A stretch of DNA of 64,000 nucleotides. Origin: Robbsia andropogonis (GTDB lineage: Bacteria > Pseudomonadota > Gammaproteobacteria > Burkholderiales > Burkholderiaceae). The translations under genes were made by a program, and so were the position numbers. The stretch's first letter is position 1. Each line of letters opens with the position of its first letter. Shown here piece by piece: positions 19,764 through 28,061 of the stretch. The stretch covers positions 394,710 through 458,709 of the forward strand of contig NZ_LAQU01000001.1 in assembly GCF_000970345.1 (NCBI RefSeq), read 5' to 3'. The notes beneath the pieces were generated by a model. That model did not search any database. It was not told the DNA's origin and saw only the letters and a program-made list of their open reading frames with translations.

Positions 19764-20450
19764 ATGAGCGTGCAAAGAAAAGCGAAAAGAATGATGGCAA
19801 GAGAGAAAACGGTACGTCGAAACATGGCGCACTGGGGGGAAAAGCGGTGGCTACGCATAACGCTTGGCGTAGCCTGTGCTATCGCGCTTGGCGGCTGTGC
19901 GGCCGGCGTTGGCTTAATTGGCACGGCTGGATCGGCGGCCCTGCAGGCGGTAGGCATCGGCAAGCCGCCGGTACCTGACTCACAGAAGCCGCCCCGGCAG
20001 ATCACATTGACATTGGATGCCGGTACGAATCTGAATGCCGGCACATCGAAGCGTGGGGTTGCGCTTGTAGTGCGGTTATATGCGCTGAAAGACCCTACCA
20101 GTTTCCAGCAAGCGCCATTCGATACGTTTCTCGATCCCGATAAAGAAAAGCAGGTTCTCGGTCAAGACCTGATACAAGTGCGTGAAGTAACCCTTATTCC
20201 GGGGCAGCGCTATACATCAACTGAGAAGGTACCGTACGAAGCCGGCGCTTTTGGTGTGGTTGCACTATTTCGCCAACCGGCGACACAACGGTGGCGATTA
20301 GTGTTCGATCCAAAGAAATCTGAAAAATCCGGCATTTTGATTGGCATGCATGCCTGTGCAATGACTGTCACGGCGGGGACACCAATTGTCGCATCGGATA
20401 GCGCAGCCCAGCAATCGCTTAATATGCTTTCCATGGTGAATTGCCAATAG
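19764..20450 (+). CDS. tssJ: Type VI secretion outer-membrane lipoprotein TssJ
   Basis: TssJ is the outer-membrane lipoprotein that binds periplasmic TssM. A basic N-region and hydrophobic segment end in the lipobox ALGGC (Cys at residue 45 from this start). The mature part has the TssJ beta-sandwich signature: ITLTLDAGTNLNAG, LVVRLYALKD, FDTFLDPDKEKQVLG, and a final Cys in SMVNCQ. The start is uncertain. ATGs at 19791, 19794 and 19824 are also in frame, and the last gives a more normal 24-residue signal peptide; none has a strong ribosome-binding site. It heads the tssJ-tssK-tssL block. Confidence 0.93.
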   Translation: MSVQRKAKRMMAREKTVRRNMAHWGEKRWLRITLGVACAIALGGCAAGVGLIGTAGSAALQAVGIGKPPVPDSQKPPRQITLTLDAGTNLNAGTSKRGVALVVRLYALKDPTSFQQAPFDTFLDPDKEKQVLGQDLIQVREVTLIPGQRYTSTEKVPYEAGAFGVVALFRQPATQRWRLVFDPKKSEKSGILIGMHACAMTVTAGTPIVASDSAAQQSLNMLSMVNCQ

Positions 20451-20623
20451 CAATCATTCATTTCCAAATAGGAAAAGTGAATAGTAATGAACGGAAATAT
20501 CGACCGATTTTAATCATGTACGATGCGGATTCACGTAAAAATGTCCGCCTCATTCACTACCCCACCGAGAATCTCCGGATTGCAAACGGGTAAAAACATT
20601 GACGTGGCGTAGCGGGGAATCAA

Positions 20624-21970
20624 ATGAGTTATTCAGACAAAGTTTTATGGGGTGAAGGATTGTTCCTCCGCCCCCAGCACTTCCAGAAACAGGATGCGTA
20701 TCATGAAGCGCGGCTGTTCGAGGCCACCCAGGCGCTCCAGCCTTACAACTGGGGCGTTCGGACATTGCGCGTCGACCTGGATGCGCTGGGCAGCAATGTG
20801 CTGCGTCTCTCCCAACTGTCACTGGTCTTCCCCGACGGCGAATTGTATGCGGCGCCCCAGGCCGACGCGCTACCGCCGTCAGTCGCGCTCGACACGATGG
20901 CGGAAGGCACGGACGAGGTCGTCTTCTATCTCGCCATGCATCCGACGCGTGATGCCGGTCGTAATAGCGCCGATGCCGACGAGCAAGGATTCACTGCCCG
21001 TTTCGTGGCCGAAACGCAGATGGCGGCGGACCTCTACACCGATGCGGTGGAGGCTGATGTGACCGTCCTGAAAAAGGCCGTGCGGCTGGTGGCGCAACAC
21101 GAGCCGCGCGACCAGTTCCTGGCGGTGCCCTTGGTACGGGTGCGGCGCACCGCGACATCAGGCTGGGAATTGGACGAAAATTTCGTGCCGCCCAGTCTCA
21201 CCATCGAGGCCTCGCCGTTGTTGATGAATCGCTTGCGCCGCCTGATCGATGCGCTGCAGGCCAAGGTTAATGCGCTGTATGGTTTTCACCGCGAACCGAG
21301 CAAGAACATCATCGAATTTCGCTCGGGCGACATCGCCTCGTTCTGGCTGCTGCATACCGCCAACGCAGCGTTCGCGACGCTCGCGCACCTGCATCAGCAT
21401 CCGGCGATGCATCCGGAGCGGCTCTTCCAGGAATTATTGCGCGTCACCGGTCAACTGATGACGTTCTCGAAAAACTATACGCTGGCGGATCTACCTCCGT
21501 ATAAGCATGACGAGCCTGGTACAGGCTTCGCGCGACTTGACGCGATGCTGCGTGAATTGCTCGACACCGTTATCTCGGAGCGGTACTTCATCATTCCGCT
21601 GGAACAGGTTCGACCGTCGTTTCACCTGGGCCGCATCGACTCCGGCAAGATCGACGAGAAGACCACGTTCTTTCTGGCGGTCTCGGCGGACATGCCGAAC
21701 GTCGAATTGGTCGAAGCGGTACCGGCACGTTTCAAGCTTGGCGCGCCGGACGACGTCGACAAGCTCGTGCAGTCCGCCATGCCGGGTCTGCGCCTGAGCT
21801 ATACCCCGCAGGTTCCACCGGCCATCCCGGTGCGTCCGGGCGTCTGCTATTTCTCGCTGGATACGCGCGGCATGCTGTTCGAGCGCATGCTGCAAGCGCA
21901 GTCACTGATGATCTACGCGCCAGCGGGCATCAATAACCTCCGTATCGAATTAATCGCGGTCACATCATGA
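20624..21970 (+). CDS. tssK: Type VI secretion baseplate protein TssK
   Basis: TssK connects the baseplate to the membrane complex and is the receptor-binding-protein-like trimer of the T6SS. The 448-residue protein opens with KVLWGEGLFLRPQHFQKQD, a near-invariant TssK start. It has the FFLAVSADMP and YFSLDTRG motifs in its C-terminal half. GGGGA lies seven bases before the ATG. The stop overlaps the tssL start as ATGA. Confidence 0.97.
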   Translation: MSYSDKVLWGEGLFLRPQHFQKQDAYHEARLFEATQALQPYNWGVRTLRVDLDALGSNVLRLSQLSLVFPDGELYAAPQADALPPSVALDTMAEGTDEVVFYLAMHPTRDAGRNSADADEQGFTARFVAETQMAADLYTDAVEADVTVLKKAVRLVAQHEPRDQFLAVPLVRVRRTATSGWELDENFVPPSLTIEASPLLMNRLRRLIDALQAKVNALYGFHREPSKNIIEFRSGDIASFWLLHTANAAFATLAHLHQHPAMHPERLFQELLRVTGQLMTFSKNYTLADLPPYKHDEPGTGFARLDAMLRELLDTVISERYFIIPLEQVRPSFHLGRIDSGKIDEKTTFFLAVSADMPNVELVEAVPARFKLGAPDDVDKLVQSAMPGLRLSYTPQVPPAIPVRPGVCYFSLDTRGMLFERMLQAQSLMIYAPAGINNLRIELIAVTS

Positions 21971-22749
21971 GTCAAGCCCCTTCGCTGTTTGGCGACCACG
22001 CCCCCAACCCCGTGCATCCGACGAATGCCGCGCCGCCGGCCTATGAAGTCAAGTCACTTCTGGATCTGTTGTACGACGGATTCTTCATGCTCTTCCTGCT
22101 CAAGCGCGGCCGGGAGCCAGAAAACGTCGCGAACTTCCTGGATCGCATCCAGCAGTTCCTCAACGATTTCGAGCGTGGCGCAAAGAAGATGAATGTGGCG
22201 GCCGAGGATATCTTCATGTCCAAGTTCGCTTTCTGCGCGGCCATCGATGAGTCAGTGCTCGCATCCACTTTCTCTATCCGCGACGAATGGGAACGACGGC
22301 CGCTACAACTCCTCCTGTTCGGCGAGCAACTGGCGGGGGAGAACTTCTTCCGTTATCTGGAGGACTGCCGCGCGCAAGGCATCGCGCGCCTGCAAAGCCT
22401 GGAAGTGTTCCATATGTGCCTCTTGCTGGGCTTCCAAGGAAAGTATCTGCTGGAAGGCCCGGAAAAGCTCGCGTACCTGACCGCTCGGATTGGTGACGAG
22501 ATTGCGAACATGAAAGGCAAGCGTGCGGCATTCGCGCCGCACTGGGCGTTGCCCGATCAAATCGAACACACCCTGAAGCGGGAAGCGCCGCTATGGAGCT
22601 TCGCGGCGGTTTTCCTGCTGATTGGTATCGTCGCATTGCTTGGTCTGCAGAGCTATTTGCGAAATGCAACACTGCAGGCGTTGGCGCCGTATTCGGATTT
22701 GGTCAAGGTCGGCCCACAGCAAGCCAGCCTCACGATCACACTGCCCTAG
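21967..22749 (+). CDS. tssL: Type VI secretion inner-membrane protein TssL (DotU/IcmH)
   Basis: TssL is the DotU-like inner-membrane partner of TssM. The cytoplasmic domain carries AAIDESVLAS and the GFQGKYLLEG pattern typical of the family. A single transmembrane helix lies near residues 209-232 (AAVFLLIGIVALLGL), with a short periplasmic tail. At 260 residues it is the short form without a fused OmpA domain, so the separate BON/OmpA protein at 6378 may supply cell-wall binding. It is translationally coupled to tssK. Confidence 0.96.
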   Translation: MSQAPSLFGDHAPNPVHPTNAAPPAYEVKSLLDLLYDGFFMLFLLKRGREPENVANFLDRIQQFLNDFERGAKKMNVAAEDIFMSKFAFCAAIDESVLASTFSIRDEWERRPLQLLLFGEQLAGENFFRYLEDCRAQGIARLQSLEVFHMCLLLGFQGKYLLEGPEKLAYLTARIGDEIANMKGKRAAFAPHWALPDQIEHTLKREAPLWSFAAVFLLIGIVALLGLQSYLRNATLQALAPYSDLVKVGPQQASLTITLP

Positions 22750-22877
22750 GCTTGACAGATTGCCACGCCACGGCAAATAGCAGAAAGGTCTTCGTCGACA
22801 TGGCATTGCCGCGCACGCCTTCCGCGCGGCGCGCAGAGAAACGCTATCGACGGGAGACCGTCATACCTTGAACGCTC

Positions 22878-22892
22878 AAGGGTTTACCCCTT
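22878..22892. promoter_or_regulatory. Palindromic element AAGGGTTTACCCCTT
   Basis: This is a near-palindrome upstream of the ribokinase gene. It closely resembles the element at 35405-35426, both containing AAGGGTT and ACCCCT around the centre. Function unknown; it could be a regulator site or chance. Confidence 0.3.
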
Positions 22893-22936
22893 TCTCGCTT
22901 CCACTACTTGCGTTTGCAATCGCTTTCAGCGGAAAA

Positions 22937-22950
22937 TGTAAGCGCTAACA
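22937..22950. promoter_or_regulatory. LacI-family operator, copy 1
   Basis: TGTAAGCGCTAACA is a 14-base near-palindrome (two mismatched positions) with the central CG expected of LacI/PurR-family operators. An identical copy begins 43 bases downstream. The LacI-family gene at 26622 is the obvious candidate binder. Confidence 0.75.
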
Positions 22951-22979
22951 CTGTTGCAGAGCAGAAATGCAAGCAACGA

Positions 22980-22993
22980 TGTAAGCGCTAACA
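22980..22993. promoter_or_regulatory. LacI-family operator, copy 2
   Basis: This is an exact second copy of TGTAAGCGCTAACA, 42 bases before the proposed TTG start of the ribokinase gene. The 43-base spacing, about four helical turns, would put two repressor dimers on the same DNA face. Confidence 0.75.
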
Positions 22994-23034
22994 TACCGAC
23001 ACCAAGAAGGTGTCTTGACGAAGGAGCATGCGTC

Positions 23035-24018
23035 TTGAGCCCGGTCACCCCCGCCGTTTTCCCGAAGAACCCGTCGATCGTCGTGGTAGGCAGCGCCAAC
23101 ATGGATCTGGTGGTCCGTGCCCCACGGCTGCCCGTACCCGGTGAAACGTTGGCCGGCACCGGCTTCGAAACCGTTCCGGGCGGCAAGGGCGCGAACCAGG
23201 CCGTGGCCGCGGCGCGACTTGGCGCGGCGGTGGCGATGATCGGCTGCGTGGGTGAAGATGCATTCGGCACGACATTGCGCGACGGCCTGCAAGCCGATGG
23301 CATCGATACCCGCCTTGTTCGCACCGTTCCCGGCAGCAGCGGGATCGCCGTCATCAGCGTCGCGGAGGACGGTGCCAACAGCATCGTCATCGTCGGCGGC
23401 GCCAACGACGCGCTCACGCGCGCCGATGTCGACCGTGCGGCGGCAACAATCGCGGCAGCGGACATGCTGATCTGCCAGTTGGAAACGCCGCTCGATACGG
23501 TCACGCACGCCATTGCGAGTGCGGTCCGCCAGCACACACCGGTGTTGCTGAACCCGGCGCCAGCGCGGCCGCTGCCGGGAGCACTGCTCGCGCAGGTGGA
23601 CTACCTGGTGGTCAACGAGACCGAGGCCGAACTGCTGTCCGGCGTTCCGGTACGTACGACGCAAGATGCCGAGCGCGCCGCCGCCGCGTTGCTCGAACAG
23701 GGCGCGCGCTGCGTGATCGTGACGTTGGGCGCAAATGGCGTCTACTGGCAAACAAGAAGACATCCGGGTGCAGGTGACGGCAACGGCCGCGCCGACGATG
23801 CGTTGCGCGGGTACGTACCGGCACACAAAGTAAAGGCTGTCGACTCGACTGCCGCGGGCGACACCTTCGCCGGCGGCTTTGCCGCGGCCCTTGCGGCAGG
23901 ACAGGAAATTGTCGACGCGATCGCGTTCGGCCAACGCGCGGCGGCAATCAGCGTCACGCGTCACGGCGCGCAGACGTCCATTCCCACGCGCGCCGAAGTG
24001 CTCGCCCAAGCGGACTGA
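23035..24018 (+). CDS. rbsK: Ribokinase-family sugar kinase
   Basis: This PfkB-family kinase phosphorylates a sugar with ATP, ribose in the classic case. It has the N-terminal signature VVVGSANMDLVV and PGGKGANQAVAAARLGA, NETEAELLSG, and the C-terminal anion-hole/catalytic motif DSTAAGDTFAGGF with its catalytic Asp. I chose the TTG at 23035 (327 residues) because GAAGGAG lies eight bases before it and homology begins shortly after. The in-frame ATG at 22954 would put the second operator inside the coding region. It is the first gene of a cassette with an importer, a DapA-family enzyme and a LacI regulator, so the true substrate may not be ribose. Confidence 0.88.
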   Translation: MSPVTPAVFPKNPSIVVVGSANMDLVVRAPRLPVPGETLAGTGFETVPGGKGANQAVAAARLGAAVAMIGCVGEDAFGTTLRDGLQADGIDTRLVRTVPGSSGIAVISVAEDGANSIVIVGGANDALTRADVDRAAATIAAADMLICQLETPLDTVTHAIASAVRQHTPVLLNPAPARPLPGALLAQVDYLVVNETEAELLSGVPVRTTQDAERAAAALLEQGARCVIVTLGANGVYWQTRRHPGAGDGNGRADDALRGYVPAHKVKAVDSTAAGDTFAGGFAAALAAGQEIVDAIAFGQRAAAISVTRHGAQTSIPTRAEVLAQAD

Positions 24019-24051
24019 CCCGCGTGCCGTGACGATTTTTGGGACAAAGAT

Positions 24052-24068
24052 GCGCCTCACGGAGGCGC
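24052..24068 (+). terminator. Hairpin between the kinase and MFS genes
   Basis: This is a perfect seven-base stem with an ACG loop (GCGCCTC-ACG-GAGGCGC), 33 bases after the kinase stop. No T-tract follows, so it may stabilise mRNA or attenuate rather than terminate. Confidence 0.35.
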
Positions 24069-24181
24069 GGCGGCTTCACGCGACGGCGCCCTGCAACGAT
24101 CGGTCTCGATTGATTCGATTTCATGGCGTAAGGCGAAGGCGGACAGGCCGCCCGACGGATTACTGATACAGAGAGGGTTCA

Positions 24182-25576
24182 ATGCAATCAAAACCGAGCG
24201 CGGCCAGCCTGGCCCATGGCGCCACCACACCGTCGTCGACCGCCCCGGAAGTCACAAAGGTCAGTCCGTCCGCGTATGCATCACAGTTCGCACGGAATGG
24301 TGGGTTGCCGGCTCCGGCACGTATCCGCCGCACGCAGGTCATCGCGCTGACACTGCTGATGATCAGCGGCATCATCAATTACCTCGATCGAGGCGTGCTG
24401 TCCGTCGCGAACTCGCTGATTCGCGACGACATGGGACTGTCGTTGACGCAGATGGGCTTTTTGCTTTCCGCTTTCTCGTGGACGTATGCCATCTTCCAAT
24501 TACCGGTAGGTTGGCTTGTCGACCGCATCGGCGCGCGCACATTGCTGGGCCTGGGCTTGATCGTCTGGTCGCTTGCACAAGCGGCGGGCGGCATCGTCGG
24601 CACATTCGGCTGGTTCATCGTCGCGCGTATCGTCCTGGGGATCGGGGAAGCCCCGCAATTCCCTTCCGCCGCACGCGTGGTCAGCGACTGGTTCCCGCTG
24701 CGCGCCCGCGGCAAACCCACCGGTATCTTCAATTCGGCCTCGCCACTGGGCTCGGCCCTGGCGCCGTTATGTCTGTCGGTTCTGCTGACATCGTTCCACT
24801 GGCGTTGGGCATTCATCATCACCGGTGCGGCGGGACTCGTCGCCGCCATTGTCTGGCTGGCGATCTACCGGAATCCGGACAGGTCCCGGATGAACGCCGA
24901 CGAATTGGCCTACCTCGAACAGGACGCGGATCAATCCGCCACGACGGCACGTCCGGCGATGTCGTTGGATGACTGGCTCGGCCTGTTCCGTCACGCCACT
25001 ACCTGGGGAATGCTGATTGGCTATTTCGGCTCCGTCTATTTGAACTGGGTCTACCTGACCTGGTTGCCGGCCTACCTGACGTCCGAGCGCCATATGAGCC
25101 TGGCCCGCACGGGTATTGCCGCGTCGGTGCCGTTTTTTTGCGGCTTTCTGGGATCATTGTGCGCGGGATGGTTTTCCGATCTGGTCACCAGCAAGACCGC
25201 ACAACCGGTCATCGCCCGCCGCAATGCGGTGGTCTTAGCCATGCTGGGCATGGTGGCATTCACGATCCCGGCGGCCCTGGTGCAAAGCAATACCGTCGCG
25301 CTCGCCTGCATCTCCGTCGTGATTTTCCTCGCGAACGCAGCGTCGGCGAGTTCGTGGGCGCTGGCGACGGCAGCGGCCCCGCCAAGCAGGATCGCATCGC
25401 TCGGGTCATTGCAGAACTTCGGCGGCTTTTTGGGCGGAGCGCTGGCCCCGATCCTGACGGGCGTCATCGCCGGACACTGGTCGTTCGTTCCAGCGCTGTT
25501 GACCGCCGCCGGTATCGCTTTCGTTGGCGCCATGAGCTATCTGATCCTGGTGCGCAAGCCGATCGTCGAAGGCTGA
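24182..25576 (+). CDS. MFS transporter, anion:cation symporter (ACS) type
   Basis: This 464-residue 12-helix major facilitator has a hydrophilic N-terminal extension of about 50 residues. The first loop has INYLDRGVLSVAN, the usual ACS start, then GWLVDRIGART after helix 2 and RIVLGIGEAPQFPSAARVVSDWFP, typical of hexuronate/glucarate/galactarate importers. GAGAGGG precedes the ATG. It lies between the kinase and DapA-family genes and probably imports the substrate of the cassette. The substrate cannot be read from sequence; a sugar acid is the family-based guess. Confidence 0.88.
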   Translation: MQSKPSAASLAHGATTPSSTAPEVTKVSPSAYASQFARNGGLPAPARIRRTQVIALTLLMISGIINYLDRGVLSVANSLIRDDMGLSLTQMGFLLSAFSWTYAIFQLPVGWLVDRIGARTLLGLGLIVWSLAQAAGGIVGTFGWFIVARIVLGIGEAPQFPSAARVVSDWFPLRARGKPTGIFNSASPLGSALAPLCLSVLLTSFHWRWAFIITGAAGLVAAIVWLAIYRNPDRSRMNADELAYLEQDADQSATTARPAMSLDDWLGLFRHATTWGMLIGYFGSVYLNWVYLTWLPAYLTSERHMSLARTGIAASVPFFCGFLGSLCAGWFSDLVTSKTAQPVIARRNAVVLAMLGMVAFTIPAALVQSNTVALACISVVIFLANAASASSWALATAAAPPSRIASLGSLQNFGGFLGGALAPILTGVIAGHWSFVPALLTAAGIAFVGAMSYLILVRKPIVEG

Positions 25577-25636
25577 TCAGCAACGCTCCCATTTCTCATA
25601 CCGTTTTTGTTTCACGTTCAAGACAAGGTGCTATCG

Positions 25637-26599
25637 ATGTCCTCTGCTTCCACCGCATCCACGGGAATTTCCACTGTCGTCAAGGGTATCGTGCCCGTGA
25701 TGCTGACGCCGTTCCATGAAGACGGCACGATCGATTATCAGGGGCTGGACCGCCTGGTCGAGTGGTACCTGGCGAACGGTTCCGACGCGCTGTTCGCGGT
25801 CTGTCAATCCAGCGAAATGCTGAAGCTGACATTGGAAGAACGTGGCGCGCTGGGCAAGCATGTCGTTGACAAGGTTGCCGGCAGGGTGCCGGTGGTGGTA
25901 TCCGGGCATATCAGCAACGATCTGGAAAAACAGGTCGAGGAACTGCTGGTCGCGGCCAAGACGGGAGCGGACGGCATCGTCCTCGTGACGAACCGCCTCG
26001 ATCCGGAACAAAAAGGTACGGATGCATTTCTGTCGAATCTGCAATACCTGCTGGATCGGTTGCCGGCCGACATGCCGCTGGGCCTGTACGAATGCCCGGC
26101 CCCCTACCGCCGTCTGCTGACGGATGAAGAACTGCGTTTCTGCATCGACACCGGCCGCTTCATCATGCTGAAGGATGTGAGCTGCGACCTGGACACCGTG
26201 AAGCGCCGCGTGAAACTGGCGGAAGGCTCGACGCTGCAGATCTTGAACGCCAACGCGGCGATCGCACGGGATGCGATGCGCGCCGGCTCGGGCGGCTTCA
26301 ACGGCGTGTTCACGAATTTCCACCCGGACCTCTACAACTGGCTTCGAAACCACGGTGACGAAGACCCCGCGCTAGCCGATGAACTCTCGACGTTCCTGGT
26401 GCTATGCGCGGTCTCGGAATCGCTCGGCTATCCGGCGCTCGCAAAGATGTACCATCAACGTATCGGCACGTTCTCCTCCATCCGGTGCCGCGTGATCGAC
26501 TTCGATGTGCGCGAACGATTCTGGGCGTTGGATGCGATCCTCGACAAGATTGTCGACGGAACCGAACATTTCCGCGCCCGCATTGCCAAGCGCGCTTGA
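25637..26599 (+). CDS. DapA-family (dihydrodipicolinate synthase-like) aldolase/lyase
   Basis: This TIM-barrel Schiff-base enzyme has 320 residues. The catalytic Lys is in IMLKDVSCD, the Tyr region is GLYECPAPYRRLL, and the N-terminal GIVPVMLTPFHEDGTIDYQGL is typical of the family. The motif around the Tyr differs from true DapA (YNVPGRT) and from sialic acid lyase, so it belongs to one of the less characterised subfamilies acting on 2-keto-3-deoxy sugar acids or related compounds. I chose the ATG at 25637 with AAGGTG just upstream over a TTG at 25607. It is the third gene of the cassette. Confidence 0.85.
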   Translation: MSSASTASTGISTVVKGIVPVMLTPFHEDGTIDYQGLDRLVEWYLANGSDALFAVCQSSEMLKLTLEERGALGKHVVDKVAGRVPVVVSGHISNDLEKQVEELLVAAKTGADGIVLVTNRLDPEQKGTDAFLSNLQYLLDRLPADMPLGLYECPAPYRRLLTDEELRFCIDTGRFIMLKDVSCDLDTVKRRVKLAEGSTLQILNANAAIARDAMRAGSGGFNGVFTNFHPDLYNWLRNHGDEDPALADELSTFLVLCAVSESLGYPALAKMYHQRIGTFSSIRCRVIDFDVRERFWALDAILDKIVDGTEHFRARIAKRA

Positions 26600-26621
26600 C
26601 CCCTTACCTATCGCCGCATCG

Positions 26622-27833
26622 ATGCCCGTTTCCGACCCTGCCGACCAGCCTCCCGTCTCTACGCCGAAAACCGGCAAGACCGCGCGTACGCGGCGAGGCA
26701 ATGGGCGCAGTGTGCTGGAAGATGTTGCACGGCATGCCGGCGTATCCACGGCGACGGTCTCGCGCGTCTATAACGATCCAGGCAAAGTCTCGGCGGCAGT
26801 CCGCATACGTGTCGAAGCTGCCGCCAAAGCGTTGAACTGGATTCCGCATGCGGCCGGACGTGCGCTGGCCTCCACCCGCACGCATATCGCCGGCATCATC
26901 ATCCCGACGCTGGACGATCACGTGTTCGCCTCGCAAGTGAGCGGCATGCAAGCCGCGTTCGCCGAGCACGGTATCACGCTCTTCCTCGGCTGCTCGAACT
27001 ACGACCCCGCCCAGGCACTGACACAGGTCCAAGCGATGCTTGCACGCGGCGTGGAAGCGATGGCGCTGGTTGGTGAAGCCCATCCGCCCGAGGTGTTCGA
27101 GGCCCTGCGGCGCTATCGCGTGCCCTATGTCGTCACGTACGCTTATCGGCGCGACAGCCCTCATGTATGCGTCGGCTTCGACAATGCCGCCGCGTATGAG
27201 CGGATTGTCGACAAGCTGGTGGGATTAGGCCATCGGACCTTTGGCACGGTGTTCCAGCCCGCCGATGATAACGACCGGGTACAAGCCCGGCAGCGGGGAT
27301 TACAGGCCGCTTTGCAGCGGCATGGCCTGCTCATCGCGCCGGAACATCGACGGGAAGGCCCGGCCACCCTCGCGTTCGGCCGCGACAGCCTGCGCGCGAT
27401 CATGGGCCTCGATCAGCCCTTGCTCGAACGGTCCACGCGTTCGCCTGCCACGACCTCCGGGGCACGCCGAGCCCACAAAGCGGCGCCATCGGTCCGCCGT
27501 CCGACCGCGATCGTCTGCGGCAATGACATGCTTGCGCTGGGAGTCTTGCGCGAGGCGGCCGCGAACGGCCTCGTTGTACCCGAGGACCTGTCGGTAACCG
27601 GCTTCGATGACCTCGCACTTGCGGCAGAGGCACACCCCCCGCTGACGACGATGCGGGTCGACACGCACCGCATCGGCCGTCTTGCAGCCGAGCGCTTGCT
27701 GGCCATGATGCAGGCCGCCGCGACGGGCGGCGGGGGGAGCGCGGCCAACAGCAAGGACAACGTTTTGCCGGGTCATGATATCGAACCCGAATGGCTCGAA
27801 CGCGGCTCCACCGCGCCGGCACCGCCGCGTTGA
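26622..27833 (+). CDS. LacI-family transcriptional regulator
   Basis: The helix-turn-helix is VLEDVARHAGVSTATVSRVYND (about residues 31-52, split here as two turns), followed by the hinge AAGRALAS whose Leu normally enters the minor groove. The periplasmic-binding-like effector domain includes IIIPTLDDHVFASQVSGMQ and the late GFDDLALAAEAHPPLTTMRVD. The ATG at 26622 gives 403 residues; the frame is open upstream but overlaps the DapA-family gene. It has a charged N-terminal extension of 30 residues before the helix-turn-helix, and an inserted Arg/Pro/Ser-rich loop near residues 270-290. It probably represses its own cassette through the tandem operators at 22937 and 22980, with a pathway intermediate as effector. 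Confidence 0.92.
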   Translation: MPVSDPADQPPVSTPKTGKTARTRRGNGRSVLEDVARHAGVSTATVSRVYNDPGKVSAAVRIRVEAAAKALNWIPHAAGRALASTRTHIAGIIIPTLDDHVFASQVSGMQAAFAEHGITLFLGCSNYDPAQALTQVQAMLARGVEAMALVGEAHPPEVFEALRRYRVPYVVTYAYRRDSPHVCVGFDNAAAYERIVDKLVGLGHRTFGTVFQPADDNDRVQARQRGLQAALQRHGLLIAPEHRREGPATLAFGRDSLRAIMGLDQPLLERSTRSPATTSGARRAHKAAPSVRRPTAIVCGNDMLALGVLREAAANGLVVPEDLSVTGFDDLALAAEAHPPLTTMRVDTHRIGRLAAERLLAMMQAAATGGGGSAANSKDNVLPGHDIEPEWLERGSTAPAPPR

Positions 27834-28061
27834 ATGCGCATCGGCTAGCACCGAACGCGCGCGCAACGTCCGACGACCCCGTGTGTCCGGTTTATGACGT
27901 CATCACACTGTCATATTACGATCCGATGATACGCGCGATTGTGTAAGCATATCGACGTGTCGTATCGCCCGCGATCGGGCGTCCCGGTGCTCCGCGTGCC
28001 TTCGCGAAGTCTTGAGCACGCCCCCCAAGCCCCCTCAATCCATCCGAGAAGGAATCGTCTC

